Shown here piece by piece: positions 22,451 through 34,033 of a stretch of DNA of 64,000 nucleotides. Each line of letters opens with the position of its first letter. The stretch's first letter is position 1. Below the pieces are notes generated by a model. That model had not been told where the DNA came from and made no database searches. It saw nothing but the letters and a program-made list of their open reading frames with translations. This DNA is from Augochlora pura (Eukaryota > Arthropoda > Insecta > Hymenoptera > Halictidae): assembly GCF_028453695.1 (NCBI RefSeq), contig NC_135782.1, positions 6,696,001 through 6,760,000 of the forward strand, read 5' to 3'. The position numbers and the translations under genes are program-made.

Positions 22451-23271
22451 GTAAGTTTCCTTTTTCAAATAATTTTTTGGTCTGTAATATTACAATGACA
22501 AAATCATGAAATTTATAACAATTTAAACCTTAAGAAGAATGATAAAAAAATTGATCAGAAGTAATAGTCTGCAAAAACTGAAATGTCTAGTAGTGTAATT
22601 GATACGGTACTTACATAAATAACACAGTGACACCTAAGCAGCTCAAGCTCCCGCGTAATCTTGGTACCCGGTTTATCGGTGTTATTAATGACACTAGTGA
22701 TGAGTAGTGCAAATTATACAAAATTACAAATGACCTGTGCTTCAAACGTCCTTGGTGGTATCTGTTTCGTGCTCACTATACATAGGTGCACACGACCTGG
22801 AAATTACAAAGCTCCATTTCATTGTCAGTTAAGCGCGTGCGAACGTCCGAACGGGAACACGTAATAGTGAACTACGAACAACACATATGGAAAGCGTTAT
22901 CGAAAAATATGAAAACGATTGTTTCGTGGGGTGATCGAGGTTATCTGGTTTCGGTCTTTTTCGAAGTACTAAAAAGAATCGAGGGTTCATAGTTCATAAA
23001 GTGAAAGTGTAAGAAAGGTCTATGATCGAATGGTTCGTCATATTCCATAACGCATAGTGAACTGTTTCTTTTTTACATATTCTTGTCATATCAATACCAT
23101 ACCTCAAGAATTTAAATGTCCACATGTTTCTTGAAATTTGCATACGAAATTATAGTTAAAGGATGCAAAGGTGAAACGAAACTAGTGATTGTGTTACAAA
23201 ATGACATGCTGCTCCAAGAAATACGCCCCAAAGTGAATGATGATCGATCGGAACGCGATTATTCATAATCG

Positions 23272-23319
23272 ATGGCGGTGCAAACGGACCAATCGAGTTC
23301 CACTACATTAGTGATCTGG
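23272..23319 (+). CDS. Candidate alternative first exon, unassigned
   Basis: ATG followed by 15 codons (MAVQTDQSSSTTLVIW) ending at TGG before gtatga. Like the candidate at 22295-22450 it ends in Ile-Trp at a phase-0 donor on the same strand, which would suit two alternative first exons spliced to one acceptor. Very short, so weak. Confidence 0.15.
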
Positions 23320-25669
23320 GTATGATTTTATAGTTTTTACCGAGTAATTGTTATAATAAAACTCAAAAAAATAATTATTAGATAATTATAATAAAAGTTT
23401 ATATTGTTGATAAAGTAATAGAATCAAATCTACTTATTGAAAAATACAAAAGATATAGTTTCTAATAATTTTAAATTACTATAAATTAGAAACAAATAAC
23501 AGTTTCTAAATTAGCACAATACTATTTATAGTTTTTGACAAGTTAAACATTTCGAAGCAATTTATCAACTTATAGATAAGATAATTTGAAATTTTAACGA
23601 TTTCTAACCCCATTTTGCTTATCTTCTTGAAATAATTTTAAACTTCTTCTTTGTGCTACCATAATATTGTTATCTATATTGATATAGAATATACAACATA
23701 ATTAGGTTGTGGTTGCGTTATCGTTGTCAAGCGATTACGTATCGTACGTATATTCAAAAAGCCTTAACGGTTCATCGTGAGTTAAGTATTTACGATTATT
23801 AGGAAAATTCAATAAAGAAGAAAGAATTCTTAATGTGTTGGTATGAAAATCTATGTTCAGCGTAAAGTAAGCCATTATTTAGATCCCGGGAAGTTAGCGA
23901 TATAAGCTGCAACCACCTTATGCATACGACACGTTTGACGATCCTATCACAATGTTGTCGCACAACCCGTCACTAGTCCTATTCAGAACATGCACTGTTA
24001 ATGCGAGGTGATTACGCGTTTGTCACTAGTCAATGCCAATCGTTTCAAGTAGAGCCGGTAGCGTTATATGTTCAACTCTCTGCGGTTCAACTCTTATAGC
24101 CGGAATTATAACCGCAAACCGACACTGTCGTCGCGCTAACCTACAAAAAAGAAAGGGTCAAACCACGTGTTCCGTGAACGCAATTGAATTTAAAACAACG
24201 ACGTTTCTACATTAATTCCATATCTTGTATTGATCGTATTATGGGAATGAAGGGAGAAAGTATTGCACACTACGATTAAATTTGTTACAACTGATAAGGA
24301 TAAAGAACACACCGCATTTCTATGCAGTATTTAGAAAACTAGAAGAACAATGTGCACTACGGTTTATCTTATGTGGCATTTGAAAATATTCATTTTCTAC
24401 CAGGGCAATGATCTTTATCACGTTTACTTAATTCGTTTGCTCGAAACAACGAACGTTATAAAGTAGACGCAATCATGCATTTCACGCAATACTATCAAAC
24501 GACATTGTCTGTATGAATCAATAATCATCTGCGTGAGCATGAAACAAGACAAGAGGTCAAGTGCAAATGCACATACAGAGTGTACATACATCGTAGTTCT
24601 TTATCTTCATTCATCTTAGTATGCATTGGAGATTTACAATTTTATTATTTGTCTTAGGTTTCAGGCTTCTTAAATATCTTTTAAAGAATAAATGAATAAC
24701 GCAAAAAACAAGATGTTCCGAATTAATTTAGAAGAAAAATTGTTACTTGAATTTGCCCGTAAAGTATCTAATACAGACAGAATTGTAAATCTCTACTTAT
24801 TATTATATAACATCTAAAACTTATAGAAGTCGACAAGACCACCTTATGTAATAATACAACATTAAAGTACAATAGATGAAATATATCGTTCGCATCTATT
24901 AAGTGATCTATGATGTGAATAGGGGTGAGACGAATTTCATTCAATTCAAATAACGTTTAGCAAAAAGTTTCAATCTCCAAGCATTAAAAATTAGATTTGT
25001 CAAAGCAAACTTATCATGTGCTGCGTTTAATGTAATACATGAAGAGTATCAAACACAAGCAGTTCAAAGGGCGTTCTACATTCTGCAGTCGACGACAAAT
25101 ATTCAAATGTCCCGGAAACCAATATGTACTCCCTTATCCCCTCTTATTTTATTTCAATTCGCGGCTAGTTTAACTCCGAATTCGCGACAATACGTATCAC
25201 TCTAAATTAACATTTACCATACTATGACAATGCAAACTTCACATAGAAACACACATGAAGTTACAAGTAATATATATCCTCGGGTTACTTAATTTTCGCT
25301 TCAGATTATCGCAACAATCAATAGGCGAACTCAAGTAGTACGCACACAAAGTTATTCACAAAATTGGGCGTGTACCGATATTCGTAACGAAGATTAGGAG
25401 GAAAATGAATGAAAACGCATATATTTAAAGGAAAAAACATAGTATACGCTTTGTTTATAAATTCTACCAAATAATTCACGTAGAAAGTTCTAAATATTAT
25501 ATGCAAATTTAACGATTATTAACAAAACAAATTATTTAATTTATTAATACTTCCATGCATAGATTTTTAAAGTTATAATTTGAAAACGACCATTAAATAA
25601 ATTAAGTTTTTTTATATATGTATACGGAATATTTTGTTATTTTTGTTCTAATTTTTATTGAAATTTAAG

Positions 25670-25794
25670 TCTTTATTAGATGAAAGCATCGATGAAAGTC
25701 CGATGAAATTTGTGAATCACCTGGACCGCCATCTTCCGATGGCTTCGGAAAACGCTCAGTACTACAGGGTCTTCGACCTGTCCCCACTGCTCTC
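25670..25794 (+). CDS. Candidate internal exon, unassigned
   Basis: A T-rich tract and AG at 25668-25669 precede an open stretch encoding SLLDESIDESPMKFVNHLD and onward, with GC-richer codons than the surroundings, ending near a possible donor (TCTC then gtatgt). It could follow the phase-0 candidates at 22450 or 23319. No family is recognised; the opposite strand is also open here. Confidence 0.15.
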
Positions 25795-28700
25795 GTATGT
25801 GTTTTTGACGTTTTGTTTCGTGCATCGTGTGCTTGCGTACTGCCGATTCGATAGCCAGGCAGACCTGGGACCCGGTGACAGAGACAGGCAAGTATAAAAG
25901 AGATGACAACCGTATCAATCGTAATAGATACTGGCAATGATTTCACCTGTCGCGGCACCATCATCTTTTCCGTTGCATTATCGATTAACCGTATTGCCGG
26001 CCGGCGTAGGTAGTCGACACCGTGTCAAGTAGGTGGCCGCTGGAAACGTTCTTCGAGCAAACGGTCGGTTTGTTAACGGTGGATCGGCCTCTGTTTCGTG
26101 ACCGGAGATTAATTGTGACAGGAAGTAATGTTGATAGTTCGATCGTGATGATCGGGTAATTGTATCATTGATAATTTATCTGGAATAATCTGGGTCACTG
26201 GCACGTGAATGCTGCGCGAACGTCTGCTCCGTAAGGCCGATGGTGCGCATGCGCGTAGGCGGGAGAATATTTTACGCGGGGGTGTAAATACATCGCGAAA
26301 ACATCCGACTGTAAACAGAAATCATTTAAATGTGAACACGACAATTTTGTCGGGGCTATAATTTGCTAACCGGTAAGAAACGATTTATCATCCTACGCTA
26401 TTAAGTATCGTAACATTGACGAGATAACATTGCGCACTTCCTGTCGCGAAAGCATCCTTTAAAATATTGGATAACAAAGTGTTCGATAACGCGTGATAGC
26501 CAAAGTACGAGGGAAAGAGCATGTACGCTAATAGGATAGATAAATTTAAAAAAATTCGATATGTTTTAATCCTCCCAATGTCATCATTGTTCGCGTTTGC
26601 ATAGTGTCATGGCTTAAATTACCTTGAGCTTTTAACATGATCAGTAAAAATATTAGATTTGCAGTAGCGAAAACAATATCAACATAATAATAGTAATATT
26701 AGTACAGCTATGTGCAATTGTTACCCAGCCTAACTGTCTGCTACAGTGAAATGGAACGGTAAATAAAAGCTGAAGTAAGAATAAGGTATTTGTTGCCAGG
26801 GTATCAAGTTAACAAAAGTTATTGGAACGGTTTACTTTTACTTGACCATCCTGCGTGTGGATGTTGTTGTAGATAAAACAGTAAGTAATTATATAGCAGT
26901 GTAGAACTGTATTTCCAACAATGTTGCGCAATGAAAGTAGATTTCTATTCAAATTACCTCTATTCTTGTGCATATGTAGCACCTCGTTCCGCAAGGTGGG
27001 ATAAACAGGCGCCGGGTAATAATAATTCAGGCATTTAGAACGTCAACGCCGCAATGAAAAACGAGCGGTTAATCACGGCAACGTGTAATTAACCGAGAAA
27101 AAATGTATTCCAAGAAAACACATATATACTTCCTTTCTCGGAAACAAATTATCCATAATTGCAACATAAATTAATAGCTTCTGTGACGCATAAGTATGTA
27201 TATTCAATGAAATAATTGAATCTTTTTGCATGGTACAACATGTAAAATTAATTTTCCGCAGGAAGATATATCACAACTGCGACGCCATATTTGTTCTCAT
27301 AAAAATTGAGGCACTCGACATAATTGTGTAGTAGAACATTTGTAAACATAGTAATATCTACAATCTATTGGAACGAGTGGATAGTGTCTTCTGTTTTGTA
27401 ACGAGATGATGATTCGTATCTTTAGACAGTTCTAATTAACCCAAAAAGCTTTGCACATTTCTCTTCCCTCTCTCTTTTCCATCGTTCGCCAACCTTAGAT
27501 TCGTATTAAAATGATACACCAGCAATATTATTCGGTTATTAACACATATTAACACATCATTGAACCATTTTAAAAGTAATGAATGTATTTTGTAAACTGA
27601 AAGTGATTCTAAACCAAAGGCAATTTACAAACATTGCAACAATTTACAAAAATTTACAAACACTGCCATCTTAACTTCACTTTTTCCAAATCATTAAAAG
27701 AAGAAATATTTTTCATTCAACTTCTAGTTTTACCATTGCGTTAGATAATTTTGATTTTTTCCCAAAGATTCAGATTCAAATGACAGCTTTCCAAAGAACC
27801 TAAGTACAAACACAAAGAAAAATACCGAAAAGGTATCCCAACAATGCGCGCAAAACGAGATCGGAAAAGATATGGTTATAAATACGGTGGTAAAGTAAAA
27901 TAGCACACACGGAGAGTGCTCCAAACAATCTAAGGCCGCGTGTCTGTGGAGCGATCAGAGGAAGGGAGCATCAATCTTCCTTTGGTCACGCTTCTCTGTT
28001 GCAAAAACACCGATCAGCGATTCGAAATGAGTCCGATGCGTCTGAACGCTTAATCCGAATGTCTCGGTGAGGCCGGTCGGCCGACCGGTACGGTTCGCCT
28101 GTATTTCTGTCCTGAAATTCCGCAGAGGGGGATGTGAACGTCTTCGGTAGCTTTCTTGTCTCCTTCGCGGGTGTAGTTCACGGGAGCGCCCTTGCAAGGA
28201 CAGCGGCCTTTCAGGGCTTTCAGGCCTTTCGGGGCGGACGCTTTAACGAGCCGAATGGATAACGCTGCGTGCAAACCCGCTCGTGAAGCCTAAAGCCTCG
28301 TCTCCGATCTCGTCTGCTGCCTCGGGACGACACTAAAGCTCGATACACACTTGTCTGCACTGTAAAGCTACGTCCCCACATTTATCCAGTGGTCGAACAA
28401 CCTGCTGAAAGTTCCTCAAGAAAATGTCTTCTTGAGTATTAGAAGTATCCCCATCGATAGAAAGAAGATTTTATGGATTTATGAAGAGGGCTAGTGTGGG
28501 TGAAATATTGAAACACCTTCTCGACCTTATAGTTGATGTATAATATTTTAATTGTACGTGATGGTAATACTTCTATCATTGCTTAATCGTAAAACTGACT
28601 CTAAGCGAATTAAATGAACAACTTCAATACTCCACTTTATTTCTATCACTTCTAGTAAGGTTCACTCGAAGAAGATAACCCTCGGCGCAGGTTCTCCTGC

Positions 28701-29520
28701 AGTGAAAATTTCAGCTTTCGATGATCCAGGTTAGAACCTCTGCACCCCCATTCTGTCTTCTTTACCCCGCCCACATTTTCTCCTACGGAAAAGCGTACTC
28801 TAGGCTACTCCTGACTACAGAGCCGCGGTGTCAGATTCCGAACGGTACATTTCTGCATGAACGTTGCGTCTCCGTTCGAGAGGCTCACTTGGGCCACTTG
28901 TCCCCGTGTGGACACCTAGCTGGCAATCTCACTCAGGTCTGGACGCACCCTAACGAGTCAAGACGAGTATAGACCGGAGTCCTCTCATCTCTTGATTCTC
29001 CTTCTTTCTTCCACTTTCTCTTCTCGTCTCCTCCTCCACCGACTCTATTCTTCCCTTCCTTTCATTTAGCCCTGCCATAGCCCCTCCTGCCACTGCCTCG
29101 CCCTTTTCCCCTCGCCGCAGCCTCTCGAAGAGTCAGCCGTCGCGTTGCCCGCTTTCCTTCTTTTCTTTGGCGCGTTCTTTCTTTCCCGCTCTCTGGCTCG
29201 CAGGAAACCAGTCGCGATTTTTCACGCGGTGGGAACTAGAAGCCGCTCCCTACTATAAATAGCCTTCGAGTTCGCTCTCGAGCCACGCTCTCGGCCTCCA
29301 ACGGCGATGGGAGTAGCTAAAGGGGGTAGCCGTCCATGGGCGCCGACGCCGGTCACGTTTTCATTAGGATTTTTTTATCGCTCCACGATCCTTCTAATTT
29401 CTCTCGTTCCCCGACCGCGCCGGACCCTTTTGTCTTGTCCTTTTTCCGGCTTCGACTTCTGCATCTCGCCGCACGCTGATACCTTTTCCCAAAATGTTAC
29501 AATTTTCGAAGTACGTCTTT
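28701..29520 (+). promoter_or_regulatory. GC- and pyrimidine-rich island with TATA box
   Basis: C/T-rich, CpG-containing DNA with TATAAATAG at 29254-29262. A start site about 30 bases downstream would fall near 29285; an ATG follows at 29307 but its 71-codon frame has no recognisable content. It may be a promoter for a non-coding transcript or for a distant gene. Confidence 0.3.
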
Positions 29521-32500
29521 AGTGTTTCAAGTTAAAATTCACCCTCGAAGAGGCCATTCGTAAAACATTTTACCGTCACAGTAATATTTTTTAATTATGT
29601 TACGCGCTCTATATGGTATGTCCTAAATCGTTGTCATGTCATAATACAACGATAGAGGAAAGTAGGATGTGAAAATATTTAGCCAAATATCGGAATTATT
29701 GATATTAAAAAAATTAGTAAAAGCAATAGTTTTGCCAGTGTAGTTTCTAATTTTCCATATTGAATTTTGCATTTTTGCAAACACATTAAAATTTACAAAC
29801 CTTGAGAACATACCCATTTTCATAACAGTTATAAATTGTGAACAAGTTTTTATTAAAAGGCAGCATTGTGCGCCCACGGTTCTATTTTTCGCAGAGGGTG
29901 GAATCCTGTCGAAATCAACTAAGTCATGATCGAGCTACATTTTTTCGCGCTACTGCCCTATCAGCATCGTTAATGGCACCTCCTCGACTCCGGAATAGTC
30001 ATTAGCTCGGGAACGCTGAAGCTGCTAAATTGGGTTTAAGGGATGCCGTCCATCCCTGCTTGCGATTAGAAAGTTCTTGATTCAGACGTCGAGGACTCTG
30101 GAGCTCCAGAAATGATCAGCTCGCCTTTGAATTTCCGTAGCAGTTCTTTTGGTGCAAATTATTTATGCAAACCTTTTGATTTATTGAGAATGTTGTTTGC
30201 AGTTTAGAATGTCAGTTTTAGGGGTGGTATCTGATCGAACTTGTCGATTCCCTCGAATCGAATTGCATGTCGGAATTCGTCGTGGAAGCGTTCGCAAAAA
30301 ATGTCTCCTCCCCCAACCCGAATAAAATTCTATCGGCGCCCATGCAAGTCATGACTTTGTACGCACGACAGAGCAAGAGGGTTGAGGGAGGGGTGAGCGT
30401 TGGAATTTTTATGGAAGAAAAAAAAGCTTCGAGTCTGCGACCAATCGGAAGGGCAGTCGCAGAGCACGAGGATGGGCGCCGAGGAGAACGATAAACGCAG
30501 GTAATTTGAAAAAGATTACAATATAGAAAAGAATACTTTGGAAAAAAAGGAGAAAAGTTGAAATTAAAAGAACCGTGGGAATATTTATATCGATATCGTT
30601 TCGTAATCTTATAAATACAAAGAAGAGCGATCTTCAAAGCAAATTATTCGATTAATGAAGATGATGAAGGATAAAGAAAGGGCAGAGTAAATAGAATTCG
30701 AGCAAAGATCTAGAAGATGAATAGAATTAAGTAACAGATTACACGAGAGGGTCAAAGAGAAAACTGAGCATAAAAGAAGATAATATGCATAGTATAGTCA
30801 AGTGAAGTAAAGTGGCTGAGTGAAAGAAGATACAGTGGAAGTCTGAAAGGGGATACTGTGGGGAACCTGAAGAGATAAGTCGAGGAAGATTAACACCGAA
30901 GATTAGCACAGCAATTTTGTGTGTTCTGATAACATCATTGACTTTTTCAAATTCTAAAATATTAGAATATTTAAAATAAAATAAATTCTAGAATACTATA
31001 ATATAATACTATTACTAGAGTACTATAATGAAAGTATGGTTACAAATAATACCATGATACAGCTAAAGAAAGTTGTAGCAAAAAGATGAACAAAAGAATC
31101 ACGAGCAACTGAAAGATTAAGGGTTGAATGATCGCAGCCGACAACTTAAAGAATATGTATGTTTACGCGTGTTTATCAAAATCTATTAATACCGTTTACG
31201 CTAAATTAAGATCATTCAAGCACCATCACTTCGTATAAATTAAATGAAAATATCACATGACATATTCACCACCACCACCGTTTCTTCATGCTCTAGCCAC
31301 ACCCCAGAATCTTCTCATCCAATTACAGCTACGCAAACTTTCATGCCACCCTTCTGCTCGTGATTGCGTGCAAACAATAAATAGAAGAGTACACCAATGC
31401 GTGTTCGATTAGCGTCAATTAAGATCCCGATACGCCGTTCGTCTGGCTATTGAATCTCAATCAGCTCGACTGGTAATCGGTTAAATCACCAATTGGCGTC
31501 TTATTGGTTTAATATTCGTTACCGTTTTCTACGATGTTGTCGGCGATGCTATGCCCGCTAATCGTTTACCGTCCGATTGGAACTTGCGCGGGGAAATCAT
31601 CGGTTGATCTTACGATGGTAGAATGACGGACACTTGGTGTTGATTAATCTTCTGTGAACACTAGAATCGCTTTCGATGCCTTCCTCGATTGGCTTTTATC
31701 ATTCAAGTATCAATTGTGCTCACGTGGACAGCTATTATCAGTTGAAATCATTTTCATTCACTATCTGTTCGTTGTAACGATTTATATCGGCGTATCTTCC
31801 TACATCGCTTAAAATTCCATTCCATCTATCGCGTAAAATATTATCGCCGCAGTGTATATACATAGATCCGTGTACATGGATTGTAGCTTAACATTTTGTT
31901 TCGATTAAAACACTATACATTTTACAACAGAACACTATGCATTTTTTTCGAAGCAGCTACAAATGAAAAATATCAATTTTTATAAATGTTTATGATAAGT
32001 TTAATTTTTAAATACTTCGCGTTGGTTATCAATTATACGAACATTCATTAGGTAACCGTAAAGCGGGCTAAGCCAGACCCAGCCACCGTCCACCTAGAAT
32101 AAACGTCGTCAAACTCCCATTGAGGTAGTCTATTCTATCGATCGTTGTAATCTTTGACACCAATGGACCTCCTGCTGACGCCGGCGCGGTCAATTCAGTT
32201 GCAACAAGTAGTGAACTTGAAATGAAATTGCTTTAGGACGCGGTTGCATGTCCGCGGACTATTTTTGTATCACGCTCGCCGCGATTCGACGCTCGGGCAA
32301 AGACGTTTCAGGAATTCGTTCGGAGACTCGAGGACATTTATAGACGAGGAATAGTTGCGGTTCTAATTAAACGCGAAGCAGGAGCAAAATAGTTGCGAAA
32401 ACTATTTCCTCGCCTAACATTTTCTTTCAAGTACTATCCTTGTGAAAGAGAAAACAGTTTTCGCAATCGTTCCGACATGCTTGAAACTCACCCGTTATGC

Positions 32501-33000
32501 TTACGTTGGTAAGTAGATTTATGCGCGGATATTTAAAATGTAAGAGAACGTGCACGTAAAAGAAATGAAATTGATATCCGCAGTTCATTTATAAGTTCAA
32601 GCATGAATGTCATACAATTTATTTACCACATTACGATTATACTTTCCTCGAAACAGTTTCCAATTTGGAATATTAGATTAAATCCTTTAATTTTCAGACT
32701 GTCGTCGCGGCGTTTTCCAATTGTTCGCCAGGAAAAAACATTAAGAAAACCTTATATGGCGTAGACTACGCAGTAAATAATTTTCTCATAAAATAATAGT
32801 TTTCTTTACAAATCAAGCCAGATGAAACGTAATTATCCTCCGAAACGAATACAGTATTAAGGACTCCACGTGGCATCGTGCGGTCAGCCTAAAAATTAAA
32901 AAAATATCACAACCCCGCATGACGGATCCTCCGCGCGAGGATGCTCCGATCCCCGAGAAAACGAAACTCGTACGCGTACTTTAATTACGCCAGTGCTGCG
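29521..33000. other. Intergenic DNA, nothing recognised
   Basis: AT-rich with scattered GC-rich short stretches. No frame with domain-like content and no repeat beyond simple purine-rich runs (30640-30900) was found. Confidence 0.45.
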
Positions 33001-33226
33001 ATAAAGGTAAAGAAAAGGAAGCAAGAAAAAACCGGGGAGAAACGAGGGAAAGAAGCGCGTAGTATCGCGAGGATCGCGGTAGAAACGATAAAGTTACGAT
33101 TTGCGGGGCAATCAATGCGCGGAACCGGTCGGCACCGCGAGCATCATGATTTTCGAATCAATTTGCGCTCGCTGGCAAATGCACCTGTATGCACATGTCG
33201 GCGTCTCCCTTTCACGGCTCACCGCG

Positions 33227-33266
33227 AACTGAGCGCATGCGAACGTGTGCGCGCGCGCTATTTATA
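33227..33266 (-). promoter_or_regulatory. Candidate minus-strand core promoter (TATA plus initiator)
   Basis: On the minus strand TATAAATA (33266-33259) is followed by GC-rich sequence and TCAGTT (33232-33227), an arthropod initiator match with A+1 at 33230. AGACG, a downstream-element match, lies at about +25. The TATA to +1 distance (36) is longer than the usual 30-31. No coding gene is seen below it. Confidence 0.3.
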
Positions 33267-33948
33267 GATAAGCGTAAAGCTGATTATTTCTTTCACGGAT
33301 ACCCGTGGTCCGACTTCGTCTCACACTAGACGCTTATAATGGTAGAACCGTATAGGCATCCGCGGAGAGATCCGCGGTGATGGAAGGGGGATGGAATAGG
33401 TGATAATTGTCGAAGGCATAAGGGGCGAGGGGTGGTACGAGAAGAATCTCCGTCGCCCAACCCACTGTTGTGTCCATTAACCCTCCGCTTAGAATTGACG
33501 AGATTGACCCTGAATGAAGAAATCGGCCTAAGTTTAACAAGTATCAACAATACAACTCTATTACGATTAGGAGAACACACGTGTCGCAACATCAGCGTTG
33601 CTGGAGGTGTATGGAAACCGATCGAACTGTGTTCCGCTTAGGAAAGTATTCCTCGGAAAATTAGATCGCTGCGTGTCACATTTCCTAATTCTTTAAAAAT
33701 TTATTTTCTGAATCTTATAATTTTTATGAAGCCAGCCCAATCTGTCTAATTTGTTTTAATGATTTCTTTTCGATGATTCTATCGTATTCATTTTCATGAT
33801 TTGTTTACGCTAAATACGGAAATCTTATATTCTACAATTTTAGTAATGCATAAACTCAAATTGTTTGTAACTCCGTCGAAGATAACTGCTATATTATGCG
33901 AACGTGTACGTTCTCCTACCTCAGACAATCAATTTTCTTCTATATCTA

Positions 33949-34033
33949 GATCCTGAGTCACAGTGGATTCTAAATCACGATAGATTCCGTATCACGATAG
34001 ACTCTGAATCAAGATAGATTTTAAAACAAGATT
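33949..34033 (+). repeat. Five-unit 17-bp tandem repeat
   Basis: Consecutive 17-bp units at 33949, 33966, 33983, 34000 and 34017, for example gattctaaatcacgata, gattccgtatcacgata and gactctgaatcaagata. The period is not a multiple of three and no frame crosses it, so it is non-coding. Confidence 0.75.

Larger units (their letters stand above)
21421..28700. other. Mostly non-coding intergenic DNA
   Basis: AT-rich sequence with short GC-richer patches. Apart from the weak candidate exons at 22295, 23272 and 25670, I see no supported gene, tRNA or known microRNA. Short frames here lack domains, conserved motifs or fitting splice sites. Confidence 0.5.

Noticed and set aside
25665..25964. Minus-strand frame of 99 codons over 25.7-25.9 kb
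   Set aside because: Overlaps the weak plus-strand candidate and has no recognisable motif; GC-rich DNA keeps both strands open by chance.
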